Numbered from the stretch's first letter, positions 9,762 through 20,898 are shown. The stretch: 25,325 nucleotides of DNA from Fragilariopsis cylindrus CCMP1102 (GCA_900095095.1 FMBT01000224.1:1-25325); one strand, 5' to 3'. Program-made: numbers and translations. Notes: generated by a model not told the origin, from the letters alone.

Positions 9762-11440
9762 ATGAGGAGTGATAACAGTACAAGTACTGGAAACGGTATC
9801 GATAGACGAAGGAGCGCAGCAAGTATATATACCGGGATCGGTATCAACATCGATAACAGAAGGAAGAGAATTTTAGGAAACGGTGGTATTGGTCGGAATT
9901 GTTTTTTCTTTATCGTATTTTGTGTTACATCAGTTTTTTTTGTACAACGACAACTTCTTATACTGATGAAATACAATAATAATGTTAAATATGGCGACTA
10001 CTACAATGATGTTGATAAGATAAAGAATGAAAGAATGATGAATAAACCAACAGCGGTAATTAAATATCATAATCATAATCAAGATCGTAATAATGTATTG
10101 GATGTAAATAATTCTTTATTACTTGCAGCTCGGCCTCATCCGATATCACCATATTATCCATTACCAACTATCGGTATCCACCATGTTGATACTATCGATA
10201 CCGATATCGATATCGGTATAGATGATGTCAACAATAAAACTATTATCAATGTAACATCAATAATCGCTGATAGTAACAATAAAACTGTCAGCAGAACAGT
10301 AGCAGTAGCAGTAAAATTAATAATCTTGTCGTTATGGTTATGACCAGGAATGATTCATTCGAACGACGTCAAACAATCCGTTCGACTTGGGCTAAAACTG
10401 CAGTGAAGAAGAAGATGGAGATGACGAAGAAGAAGAAGAAACAACAGCAACCATCTTCTTCTTCTTTGGATAGTAATAATAATAATACATATTCCGATAA
10501 AAACAAGAACAACATCAACGATATCAACAATGAATCACGGCAACCACTTGTTTATTTCGTTGTTGGTGATTTTTGCAAAATTCCACCAAAGTATCGTGGA
10601 AAGGATGGTGGTGAGAATCCACTTTGTAAGGTCCGAGATGGTGAATTAGATCCATTCCTATATTCAATAGAACAAGAAAAGTATATACATGATTATATTA
10701 TACCAAATGAAAATAAATTACGGAATGAACAAAATATATATGGTGATATATTAATAATGGATGGACCAGAAGTATATAGTAATTTACCAAAGAAATTAAA
10801 AGCAGCATATACATTTGTTGATCGATATTTACCAAAATCAATACGTTATATTGCAAAGGTTGATGATGATGTATTTGTTCGTCTTAATAAATTCCAGAAT
10901 TATATTGATGTAACATTTGAAGATAATAACAATAACGATCCACTACAACAACAACAACAACAACAACCACCAATCGTTGCTGGTGATATCCGATCAGGAT
11001 TACGTGCTGCAACGGGTGGGAAATGGAAAGAGGTTAGTCAATTTAAACAATCTGGTTTCTATCCGACATTTCCCATAGGTAGTGCTGGATATTTAGTTTC
11101 GCGACCAATAGCAGAATATATATCACAATATCAAGATTCATTATTTGATTATCAAGGGGAGGATGCTTCATTAGGTATATGGGTAAATACAATGAATAAA
11201 AATCGTGGTAATACTAATGGGGGTAGTGGTGCCAAGAACGTACACAAGCAGCAGCAGCAGCAGCAGCAGCGGATACAATACACAAAGATAGATGGTATGA
11301 AAAGAACATATGTTGAAGAAGGATATTGTAAAGATCAGAGTGTATTAGTTGCAGGACATGATTTTAATGATACCCTTCTAAAGAAATGCCAATTATTTTG
11401 GGATAATGAAGAAAAACAGAAACAGAAACAAAGGCAATAG
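9762..11440 (+). CDS. GT31-family beta-1,3-glycosyltransferase, type II Golgi protein, one frame break
   Basis: The protein would be a Golgi transferase moving a hexose (galactose or GlcNAc type) from a UDP-sugar to a glycan. The first frame (9762-10343) gives a short basic cytoplasmic tail, a signal anchor at about residues 47-62 (CFFFIVFCVTSVFF) and a stem. The second frame (10334-11440) has the GT31 landmarks in order: ERRQTIRSTW at the start, DILIMDGPEVYSNLPKKLKA, the metal/nucleotide-sugar DxD element VDDDVFVR (DDD codons at 10862-10870), FPIGSAGYLVSRPIA and EDASLGIW (Glu codon at 11159). The two frames overlap out of register. A single missing base around 10320-10332 would give a continuous strand leading into RNDSFERRQ. 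An intron with a donor such as 10056 and an acceptor such as 10291 is the alternative. Gln/Asn runs interrupt the catalytic domain. Acceptor specificity is unknown. Confidence 0.82.
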
Positions 11441-11626
11441 GTATGCATAACAACATAACAATAGTGTAATAATATAGTATAATATAATGGGACAAATTCA
11501 ACAGGCTTCAAATCAAGTTTTGAGATACGTAAATATATATTATTATTATGATCTAATTATTATTTTGAGTATTATTAAATGATGCGTAGAGCTCGATGTA
11601 TATAGCCTAATCTTACGTTCCAATCT
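11441..11626. other. Convergent spacer between GT31 and RRP1 genes
   Basis: 186 bp of AT-rich sequence between two convergent stop codons, presumably both 3' untranslated regions. Nothing else was recognised. Confidence 0.5.
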
Positions 11627-13810
11627 CTAGAAATAACTGGTCGCTTTATTGCGTCCAGCTTTGGTGCTACTTTTTTTGGTTTTACTGTTGCTGCTGTATT
11701 TAAATTCCTTGGGAAGAATTCCTTTCACTGGAGTCAGTTCCCTCAAACTATGAGGAGTCTCCAGTTTGATTCTTGTTGCTTTTACCGATGCCTTATGTGA
11801 TTTCGCCCTATTTTTCTTTCCGAATGATACACGCCTGGAACCCTTACTATTATGAGTGAGTTCCTCGTTGTCACTATCTCCCTGTTGCTCTTTTTCTAAT
11901 TTCGCCTTCTTAGCCTTCTTGTCTTTCTTTTTGGCATCCTGCTGCTCTGTCAAGGTAATGACAACCTCTTCATCTTCGTCTGCTGAGGTTGACTTTGACG
12001 GAGAAACAACCTCCTTCGTTTTTTTCTTCTTCCTACTCTTCTTCTCATCCATTTTTTCTGGTGTAGCAACAGGAGCGGCCTCTATTTCATCCGATTTCCT
12101 CTTTTTTTTTCTTCTTTTTCTTCGATGCCTTTGTTTCCTTCTCAAGTTCGATCGACGTCTCAGCTGGTTGCTCGTCTTCGATATCACCCCCACCTACATG
12201 GTCATGGTCATGACCATGGTCATGTCCACAGTCATCTCCCCTACAGCCGCCTTCGGAATCATCTCGTACTTCCTCGTCGAGAAATTGATTATATTCCCCT
12301 TCCATATCATCATCTTCTGTGCCTATTTCCACATCTATACCGACCTCCTTCAGTCTTCGCATAAATTTTTTGTGCATTTCATACAAGGATTTGCGATATT
12401 TGTCACTCGTTGCGGGATCGCTACCCAATGCGAAAATGAACTCCGCAACGGTCTTCACGTGGACTTGATCAAAAATATTAGCAGTACAAGATTCGTTCTT
12501 GTTGTTGTTATCGCCATCATCATCATCATCATCATCATCTTTAGGCAGCGCCTTCTCACTTACGATAGAATAGTTCTCCAAGAAGTTATCAAGCACCCCA
12601 TCCATGACACGGGATTGGACGGTATCATCGTGAGTGCTTGTACCTGTTTGACACAATCCAAAAAATGGTTCCAATACGTCTAAAAAGGTAGCTTCCGTTA
12701 ATGGGATCGCAGCCTTTGCGTTAACCTTGGCAAGTTCCTCTAGACACAAATCAATCAAATGATACCGTAATCCGTTTGGTGGTTGTTTAAGTATCTCATC
12801 AAAGATTGCATCATTCAATAATAACACAATACCGTAATTCCAACCCCGGACGGCCATATACTCGTATATTTCAGACATCATCGTTCGGATCAATGTGTAG
12901 AATTTATCGACACGATACTTATCCATCGTATGCCAATCTCTACGGATCGTTCTGAAAAATGTTCGCACAAATAGAGAAACTAAATGCGCTCCCCGACAAT
13001 GAGGAATATTAATATGTCCAATTCTATCTCTTGTTCTTCTTCGCTATCTTCCATCCCATGGCCACTTTCCTCCAAAATTTCTTTCACATCGTCATCATCG
13101 TCACTTGCACTGTTCTTCTCTTCCTCTAGCGTATTTTCGATTTCTATCATTGTCACATCATCATATTCATCATCGTCGTCCTCACCATCAGCATCTTCTG
13201 CTGCTTCGGCTTCGATCATTTCAAGATAGGCTCGACCAGCGCATTCATCTTCTTCTTCTGTCCCAACAACGCACCACAAAAGCTTACAGACGTGTTTGGA
13301 TAGTTCATCTTGGACTGCTTTTTTATCAGCCATGTATAAAGTATACCATAAGGACTTCCACAATTTTAACAAATCAAGTTCCGAAATTCCACCAGAAACA
13401 GCACCAACCCCACCAATGTCACATCGTGCTTTTAGATACGCCTTGAGTTTCTTAACGGCTGCATGTCGTTTACGTTGATCGGTTCCTGCTAACATCCTAC
13501 CAAATTTAACCTCCGGAGACATAAGATCTAATTTCGGATCGATTGGTAACTGTTTCTTTTCAGCTTTTGTTTCATTCAGTCCAGCATCCTTCACGTAGAT
13601 CAATTGTCTATGTTCCATCGATTGGATCTTTGGATGTTGGATCAACCATTTATTCTTATCGCCTTTCTGTTCATCCTTTCTACGTTGTCGTTTCGTTTTC
13701 TTAATAATAGCTTTACTTGTATTTGCTACTTTCGTTGGTTTTGTACTAACCACTACTTTCTCACCCTTCTTGCTTTTGGCGGCCTTCTCGGCGGCTTCGA
13801 ATGTTCCCAT
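11627..13810 (-). CDS. RRP1: RRP1/Nop52-family ribosomal RNA processing protein, two frame breaks
   Basis: RRP1 is a nucleolar factor for 60S subunit maturation (27S pre-rRNA processing). Segment one (from the ATG at 13810, MGTFEAAEKAAK; an upstream in-frame ATG at 13849 is possible) contains EVKFGRMLAGTDQRKRHAAV and LDLLKLWKSLWYTLYMADK, which match the RRP1 N-terminal repeat. Segment two, in another frame, holds RTFFRTIRRDWHTMDKYRVD, KFYTLIR and PNGLRYHLIDLCLEELAKV, the most conserved part of the family. Segment three, in a third frame, is Lys-rich and carries RRVSFGKKNRAK and LTPVKGILPK, typical of the C-terminus. The first switch lies between about 13045 and 13000; one missing base would give a continuous frame, and an intron in the acidic region is less likely. 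The second sits at a 9-base homopolymer (12102-12110). Joined length is near 730 residues, close to human RRP1B. An acidic linker and a His/Asp-rich patch (CGHDHGHDHDH) are extra features. Confidence 0.85.
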
Positions 13811-13849
13811 GATTAAAAATTGAGAATAGAATTGTATCTCAATGTACAA

Positions 13850-16220
13850 TTTATCTAAAGTTTGTGATGAATCGGATCAGTAGACAGGATCAGCTATCTT
13901 TGTAGTTACAATGAATTTGTTTTACGAGTACAATTAATTATCATTACAGTTGATAGGTTGATGGGGTATTTTCCGGCGACACAAAACAGAGATAACAGAT
14001 AAATTATTTTTTCATGATGCGTTATTTTTTTTCAAAAACTATTTTTCGTGGCTTTTTGTGGTGGTGAGATGATGAGGTGCTGACGACGGACAGTACGCCG
14101 TTTTTTTCCCTGTTGAATCACTATTTCAAATAATACAAATACATAATGTGTAATGAACATTATTAACAGAAGTGAAGTTAGGTGCAATGAAAGAAAGAAG
14201 GTATCAACCTGTTCATACCTTCTTGCATTATCAGCCTTAAGTCACTTGACAATTTCATGTCATCCAATCTGATTTATTAGTTTGTAGTGCCAGCAATATC
14301 AGGTGGATGATTTTTTACTAGCATCTGTCAACTTTCCAGTTGCTGACAAGTATGTAGCTGTTGTTAAATGTCAAAGGATAGCACATGAGATAACATGACC
14401 TACTCTATGTGTCAGTTTGTATGTTTTCCTACTAGCTAGTATTCTGTGTGTGTGATCTTATCATAGGGTGTGTTGTCTTGTGTTACCTACCTCCCCTTCT
14501 TGTATGCCATACAGTGTAGAGTGTAGAGTGTAGAGTGTAGAGGTAAAGGACCATGGGATGTCACAGTACATCATCATTCAGAATGCTTTCACATCATTGT
14601 AGCCACATAAGACAACAAGGCCTAATGTAATACTTTCATCCATAATATGGTCTAAATGCTCTCTCTACTATATGCCATTCATTAACAATGATCCCGCCAA
14701 GACTGTGGAGCGCCAGATTCTTGTGACAACCCTCCTGAGTTGACAGAGGCTACTCTGTTAGTGGTAATGATTGATTTTGTTGGTTGCTACTTAGTAGTCT
14801 TATCTTGATAGTGTGCTTTTGTGGATTTTATGATACATGTTGGACTGTGGTATCGGTAGTATCAGTATGGTATAGCTACTCTTTCTTCTTTTTCAAGCTC
14901 TTTCAGTTTGTGGGGTGGTAGACAACCAATTTTGCTCTTGAAATTTTCCACTGTAGTTGGAGACAAAAATGGAAAGAATAGCAGTGTTGAAGAAACAAAA
15001 ATAAGCATTGGTAGTCAGAACTGACGAAGGTTGTGTTGATGATGTCAAGTGCTACTAATTTCTCCCATTCCATGTGCCCACAAAGCAAAGCTTCTCATGT
15101 AGCCCCTTCACAGAAAAGATGAATGGAATACATTTTGGGCACTGATTAATGAGGCGTTATATGGCCCAGAAAGGCACTACCTGCTAATTCTTGTTAAGGC
15201 TTTTTCCTCACACAATAATCACTTACGTGCAGGAACAAATTTAGCACTTTTGAAACCACTCGCTCACGCTCAACATACCACCATCAATGTAAGTAAAGGC
15301 ACTTGTATTATTACCTACAACAGAACTACTGGTCTTTCCACTCCAGGTGTAATCAAAAAGCAGCCATATCATGGCCAGAAATGACTTGCTGACTTGTTTG
15401 TGTGTAATTATGAAGAATTGGTGGAAATCTAGGTAGTCCGTGGGTTGATTCAAGAAGCGTCCGAACAACTAGATATGTGCAAGGCATACGATGGTACTCG
15501 AAAGATCACATCCAAAAGGACCAGTAGAAAATTTCTTACCATGGAAATTAGAAGATGGGGCTTGAATTGGCAATAGCAAAGGATATCGAAATAATATGAT
15601 CAAGTTATATGGTATTCTTAAGTGTGTAGTGTTCAATCTTGATTTCAGAAAGAACAACACAGAACAAATATTACTATTTTTATGATTTACTTTTGGGTGC
15701 ATATGTACTGATTGGCAAGAAGCTATTCTGGCCGAACACGATCAATTTGTGAGCCTACTTGATATCCATGTTAGCCAGAGATGCAGTACCTAGTTTAGCG
15801 TTTAGCGTAGGAGAATATGCGTCTAAACAAGGAAGCATTGATCACCCGTCAATACCCGCCGCGTGTGGCTTACGTGAACAGAACGAAGCGCCTTCTCACC
15901 AAATGTAGTTGTCAATGCTGCTACTCGGCTTTTTTGATTTCTCGCTGAGAGGAGTTTCAACAACTCATTTATTTCTATTCTTTAGCGTTTGTCGTGTACT
16001 ATCCCATTCACGATTCTACAAAAGTATTACATAGATCCTTTCATACGATTAGTGTGTTCGGGGTCGACACACGAAAACAGCATATTTCGCGACCATATAC
16101 TACATACTCTTCTCAGAACCTCAGAACCGATTAGTGCTGGAGATTAGTGCAGGAGCACAATTGGTCTTCTGGACATGGATGCAGTTGTTTCCCACTTATT
16201 CTATCATCGATCGAATAGTT
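13850..16220. other. Gene-poor region of about 2.4 kb
   Basis: No intact gene was recognised. It contains a 7-bp tandem repeat (14514-14541). On the minus strand between about 14900 and 15710 there are adjacent open stretches, for example one with TDYLDFHQFFIITHKQ and FLAMIWLLFDYTWSGK. These look protein-like but are separated by stops, so they could be remnants of a decayed gene or mobile element. I could not assign a family. The rest shows no structure. Confidence 0.4.
14514..14541. repeat. 7-bp tandem repeat, four perfect copies
   Basis: gtgtaga repeated four times without change. Confidence 0.9.
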
Positions 16221-18421
16221 TCAAGATCCATACGAGGACGGAATGAGATTACTTTCGTCATCACCAACCATGAGTGAGCGTATGAAAGAATTCATAGCAG
16301 CATCTCTGGTCGCTGCTGCAATCGAATCCTTCCCATGGCAATCCATGGAGAGTTCTGGAAAATCAAATTTGATATCGACAGAGTCAGTATCCATGCTACT
16401 ACTATCATTATTAGTTTCTGACAAAGGCTGTTCCTTCTTATCAAACTCGAAGTGATACGAAAGAGTATTGGTAATATTGTCGATTTTATTGTTGCTCATT
16501 GGTATGTCCGCAGGAAATGGAGGGAGATCTTTCTTAACATCAACAGCATTACCGATGCTGCTACTACTGATATTCTCTCCTTGAATAAAATTTATGGCTG
16601 AAGGAAGATCCACAAAAACGGAGTCTCTGCTGCTACTACTTTTCTGCTCGGAATTAGCTTCGTTGTGATCAATCATGATGGAGATTTCCCTTGATGTAAC
16701 AGACGAATTACTCGTTATAGAAGCGATGCGAGTGACACTTCTGTTGGTTTCTGCATTAGAAGTCATTCTGTCACTACCTTTCCTCTCCAAAAGCTTTTCA
16801 GTATGTTGGTTCCCTTCCTCTTCGTTATCTTCTTCTTTTTGTGACTCTTTGATCTAGCTGTAACTTTTGTCTGACTAGTTTTTGTTGGAGATGATAGGCA
16901 TGAAGAATATCTCACCTTGAGCGGAGACTTCTTCTTTTTTCGTGTCAATACGGGACGATCATCGTCAAGTCCAGCACCGATGTTCTCAAATACAACGTAT
17001 TTTGAAGAGGCCATCAACTCCACATCGACGGGATCAGTTATTATAGCAGTATTATAACAAGGAGTCTCACCACCACCATCACCGCTACTAGTAGCATCTG
17101 TTCTTGTATCATCATCAAAGGAAAAAAAATGTATTTTATCCATACCTAGTGCATCAGTAAGCTGTTCTATTTCCAACTGTGTGTACTGCTCAGATGATTT
17201 ATTATCGAAAGTTTCTGTAGAATTATTACTTATTGTTGCATCGCTATGAATAAAAGAATCAGTGGGACGATCAATTCGTAGTCGCTTTTTCTTTGGAGTG
17301 GATAAATGGACATGTTCTTCTCTTTGTTTTCCCGTATCTAATCTTTCTGACTTTCTCTTCTTATATTGTTCTGATTTTTCTTGGCTTGATGTAGAGGAAG
17401 TCAAGGACGACGACGACGACGACGATGATGATGATGATGACGAAGAAGAAGAAGAAGAAGACACCAACATTGCAGTCAAAGATCGTTCTTTCGCGTTGTT
17501 GGTACATCTGTTGATGCCGCCGCTACTGGTATCACCGGATTGTGTTACGTTAACTACTGTTCCCTTCTTTATGTTGCCAGTAGTAGTAGTGGTAGTGGTA
17601 GTGGTAGTAGCAGCATTACTACTACTACTACTACTTCTGTTATTTATATTGCCGTCACTCATAGCTTTATTGGATCCTAATTTGATATCATTTTTCGTTT
17701 TTGTAATGATCGTTTTGTTATTGTTAGTCTTGGGAGGAGAGGAGCGACCACGAGGAGGACCCGACTGCTTCGACGATGTCGTTGGCGTTGGCGTTGGGTA
17801 ACGTGTAGGAAGGGGCACCCCAGGAGGTAGGGAGCGTAGTAATAATAATAATAGGGAGGATAACAACCAGGAGGTGGTGGATGTACCGAAAAATACGGTG
17901 TTGGTGGAGGGTGGCGAGGATGCTTGTGATGATGATGACGATGATGCTGTTGATACGATGGTGCAACTTGTGGAGGATGCGTCGTTTTCGTTTTCGTCGA
18001 GTTTGATTTGTAGTACTCCCAGTTGGAGGACTTGGAGGAGGAGGAGGCATTTTGCCGACAACCGATGGAGGAGGCGGATGAGGAAACTGTCAATCGTGTC
18101 GTTACCGGATGGCGGCATCATCTTTTTGTTCTTTGTTAGATTGTCATTCCAATATTGCTTTGATCGGTCGTCATATTGCGGTCCAGGCCAGTAATAGTAT
18201 GGCAAACGATGATGCTGTGGATACGATGGTGCAACTTGTGGAGGATGCGTCGTTTTCGTTTTCGTCGAGTTTGATTTAGTAGCACTCCCAGTTGGAGGAT
18301 TTGGAGGAGGAGGAGGCTTATGTCGACAACCGATGGAGGAGGCGGATGAGGATAATTGTTAATCATGTCGTTACCGGATGGCGGCATCATATTTATATGG
18401 CAAACTACGTACAGATTCCAT
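16221..18421 (-). pseudogene. Pro/Ser/Lys-rich protein of unknown function, frame broken several times
   Basis: The longest frame is 16763-18205 (480 residues), followed out of register by 16221-16790 (189 residues). I do not recognise a family. A sensible protein emerges only by changing frame. A proline/tyrosine/histidine-rich N-terminus (MPPSGND, PPPPPNPPTGS, THPPQVAPSY, HPPPPGCYPPYYYYYYAPY, PTRYPTPTPTT) is followed by Thr and Ser runs, including a long poly-Ser stretch near 17400-17460. Next come basic nuclear-signal-like clusters (KKRKSERL, PKKKRLRI, TRKKKKSPLK, KSHKKKKITKRK) and an acidic C-terminal part ending IPSSYGS. Apparent shifts lie near 18313-18328, 18083-18087, 18008-18017, 17815-17835 and 16769-16795, each as if one base were missing. 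The first coding bases may be the ATG at 18419-18421. At the last break an intron with donor at AAG/GTAGTG is also possible. It is either a pseudogene or a real nuclear low-complexity protein with consensus errors. Confidence 0.5.
17940..18404. repeat. Tandem duplication of about 183 bp inside the Pro-rich gene
   Basis: 17940-18121 and 18208-18390 are close copies. Both start gatgatgctgt and end ggatggcggcatcat, and differ by scattered substitutions and one-base indels. The flank tatggcaaac occurs both just before the second copy (18198-18207) and just after it (18395-18404). The duplicated unit was therefore probably about 268 bp, with the later copy having lost about 70 bp. On the minus strand each copy encodes the same MMPPSGND...PPPPP...THPPQVAPSY module. 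Confidence 0.85.
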
Positions 18422-18994
18422 TGTCGTATTTTAAGAATGTGTTATGAATTATGATTGGTTACCTGGTACACAGTCACTGTAGCTGGTTGTCGCGGTTGTC
18501 ACCCTCAAGCAATTCTCGAAGCAAACTATCTTATCAGGTTTATCCCAGGTTTAATGTCGTCGCATGTGCATGACATGATATCTAAAATAATGATTCACAA
18601 TTTAACTTTACTTCGAAGTACCAGTTATTCTTCGTAAAACGGAAAAAGATATGCCCTTTACGTAAACGTACGAATACTCTGGGACTGACTCCTTGTTCTT
18701 TGATTGTGATGCTTCGCCATGACTCGTGACTGCATGATTCACGCACGTCATGCAATGCATCCGTTTTCAAGTTTGTCACAGCCAATTGCTGAAAATCTTT
18801 AAAATTTGCGCAGGAAAACATCGTGCTTATTATCGATCTCTTTCTTCATTGCAGCGACGACGATGATCATGAAGAATGAAATCAAAAGACAATCTCATAA
18901 TACTGTAATAAGCACGAACGAGAAACATAAGTACATAGTACGAGTAGGGTATCGAACAAGCTAAGAAAATAACAAGATAAAAATAATAACAACA
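18422..18994. other. Divergent intergenic region
   Basis: 573 bp between the divergent Pro-rich gene and the zinc-knuckle/RRM gene. No gene or repeat of note was seen. It should hold both promoters. Confidence 0.5.
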
Positions 18995-20164
18995 ATGACC
19001 GAAGAAGTATCTGTCGTCGTTGCCGCAACTTCACCAGCTGAGAAGACGAAGATGAAAGAAAGCAAAAGTGCCGAAAAGAAAAAGAACAAGAAACGAAAGA
19101 GTAAATCGAACGATGTCGAACTCGATGAGGCTGCTGATCAATCGATTGAAGTTGACGCTGCTGATGATAAAAATGTGAAAATAGGAGGAAAATCTCGATT
19201 GCAATCAAAAAAAGAAGAAAAAGAAGAACTGTTGAAAAAAGTACCAACAAAAGATAAAGATGGAATGGCTTACACAAAATTACAAATACGTCGAATGATA
19301 AAACGTGTTAAAAAAGGATTAGCGCCCGTCCCTACACCAAGAGAATTAGAAGAAAGTAAACAAGCCGAAGCGCGACTTAAACGTGAAGAAGAATCGTTGT
19401 ATGCAGGCGAAGCGACGCATAATGAGGTACAAAATGATAATGACGACGACGATGATGATGATGATGATGATAACGATGCCGAGGAAGAAGTTGCTGACGA
19501 CGACGACGACGCTAACGACGATGAGGTTATGGAAGGAGACAATAACTTACCGCCTGCCGATAACGATACTTGCACGCCAGTCCTCGCTAGAAATGATGAT
19601 GGTACAACTGCAAAGAAAAAAGCTAAACGAAGCAAAGCAGTTCCTAGCGATTACGTTTGTTCAGCCTGTAAAAACCGTAACACTCCAGCTCATTGGATAT
19701 ATGATTGTCCTGATAAGATCACCGTACGTGGTGCTAACCAAAAAAAGAAAAAGGATAGAGGAGTACATGATCCTGATTCGAAGAAAGTATTTGTATCAGG
19801 ATTACCATTCGAAGCAAATGCGAAAAAGGTTGAAGATTTTTTCTCTACTACACATAACTGTGGTATCGTATCATGTGTTGGACTTATAAAGTTCGATGAC
19901 TCCAAACGTTGTAACGGTCAAGCATACGTAACCTTCAATACTGACGAGGGAGCGAAACTTGCTCTTGAATTGACTGGAATTACCATCAACGCTGCAGAAT
20001 TATCATCGGATGTTAATGATGCGAAGAAGAAAAAGAAAAATGGTAAGGAGGGGGAGGAGAGCTCTGATGTCGTTGTAAAACGAAAGGAATTGAAGCTAAA
20101 AGTATCAAAAGTTCGGGGTCGGAACGAAACGAAACCTCACGTCAGGTCTTATACCAAAAGATAA
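18995..20164 (+). CDS. Zinc-knuckle plus RRM RNA-binding protein, nucleolar-type composition
   Basis: An intact 389-residue frame starting MTEEVSVVVAATSP. The first ~130 residues are Lys/Glu-rich with several nuclear-localisation-like clusters (KKKNKKRKSK). They include a basic helix (LQIRRMIKRVKKGLAPVPTP) and then a long acidic Asp run (about residues 150-190). A zinc-knuckle-like motif, C-x2-C-x7-H-x4-C, sits at C222, C225, H233 and C238 within YVCSACKNRNTPAHWIYDCP. An RNA-recognition motif follows at about 264-340, with RNP2 VFVSGL and RNP1 RCNGQAYVTF. The C-terminus is again basic (KKKKKNGKE, ELKLKVSKVRGR). Such proteins bind RNA through the RRM. The composition suggests a nucleolar or pre-mRNA role, but I cannot name an orthologue. 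An AATAAA lies 33 bp past the stop. Confidence 0.85.
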   Translation: MTEEVSVVVAATSPAEKTKMKESKSAEKKKNKKRKSKSNDVELDEAADQSIEVDAADDKNVKIGGKSRLQSKKEEKEELLKKVPTKDKDGMAYTKLQIRRMIKRVKKGLAPVPTPRELEESKQAEARLKREEESLYAGEATHNEVQNDNDDDDDDDDDDNDAEEEVADDDDDANDDEVMEGDNNLPPADNDTCTPVLARNDDGTTAKKKAKRSKAVPSDYVCSACKNRNTPAHWIYDCPDKITVRGANQKKKKDRGVHDPDSKKVFVSGLPFEANAKKVEDFFSTTHNCGIVSCVGLIKFDDSKRCNGQAYVTFNTDEGAKLALELTGITINAAELSSDVNDAKKKKKNGKEGEESSDVVVKRKELKLKVSKVRGRNETKPHVRSYTKR

Positions 20165-20898
20165 TGTATATATTTATCAATCATTTGTCTAGCTAGAATA
20201 AACGAACTTGAACTAGTAGAATTTATCTATATACATACTATTAACATTTATTAAAGTACTATTGAGCTATGAGCTAATTTCAAGCCACCAAAGTGGATAT
20301 GGCAACCATGATTTGATCTTAAAAATCTAGTACAATTAGTAGTATCGAAACCGTATGGAGTATAATTAAAACTCCCTAAAAAACTATTATGCTTTGTTCT
20401 ATGCGCCTTCCGTTAACTTACTTGATTAAGAATATGATTCGACGGAAAACGAAATCCAAACAGAACAAAGGGAAGGAGAAATAGCAGAGGAAAGATGAAC
20501 ATTACCATCCAGCTAGAAGAAGATGTGTTGTCTCTGTTTATCATTTCACGTAAAAAATCGAATATGTGTGGAGATAAAAAATTTAAAATGACTACTTAAT
20601 GCTATCAAATATGTTGGTCGGGAGGTAATTGGAGCTAATGATTAAGAAGACGAGCTGCTTTCTTCAAAAACATTGAAGATGCTTGGAATTAGGTCTGACG
20701 AAACAATGCACAAAGACTATATTTACCAGAGCAATCGGCAAGAATGCAGGCAGGGACACCTCACAAAAGCAGCAGCAAACGATAGTACGATTCATTCGGA
20801 CAAATACAAAGCAAAAAATGGAAGTAGAAAGAGGGAAACAAATGGCAACTTCTGATATTGCTTTGTGTGAAGAGAAATAGCATATTTATTGTATAGTA
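20165..20898. other. Convergent intergenic region
   Basis: 734 bp between the stop of the RRM gene and the stop of eIF4E. It contains the AATAAA at 20197-20202. Two overlapping short open frames (20673-20880) lack conserved features and are not called. No RNA gene was recognised. Confidence 0.5.
20197..20202 (+). promoter_or_regulatory. Possible polyadenylation signal AATAAA
   Basis: A canonical AATAAA 33 bp downstream of the stop of the zinc-knuckle/RRM gene. Its use is not shown. The motif also occurs by chance in AT-rich DNA. Confidence 0.4.

Noticed and set aside
11856..12683. 275-residue plus-strand frame opposite RRP1
   Set aside because: Phe/Leu/Ser-rich composition comes from reading Lys-rich and Asp-rich RRP1 codons backwards. 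RRP1 motifs on the minus strand are clear.
17262..17801. 179-residue plus-strand frame with poly-Asp and poly-Val
   Set aside because: Antisense of the Ser and Thr runs of the minus-strand protein, with no independent motif.
20673..20880. Two overlapping short plus-strand frames
   Set aside because: They overlap in different frames, have no conserved features and lie in a convergent 3' region.
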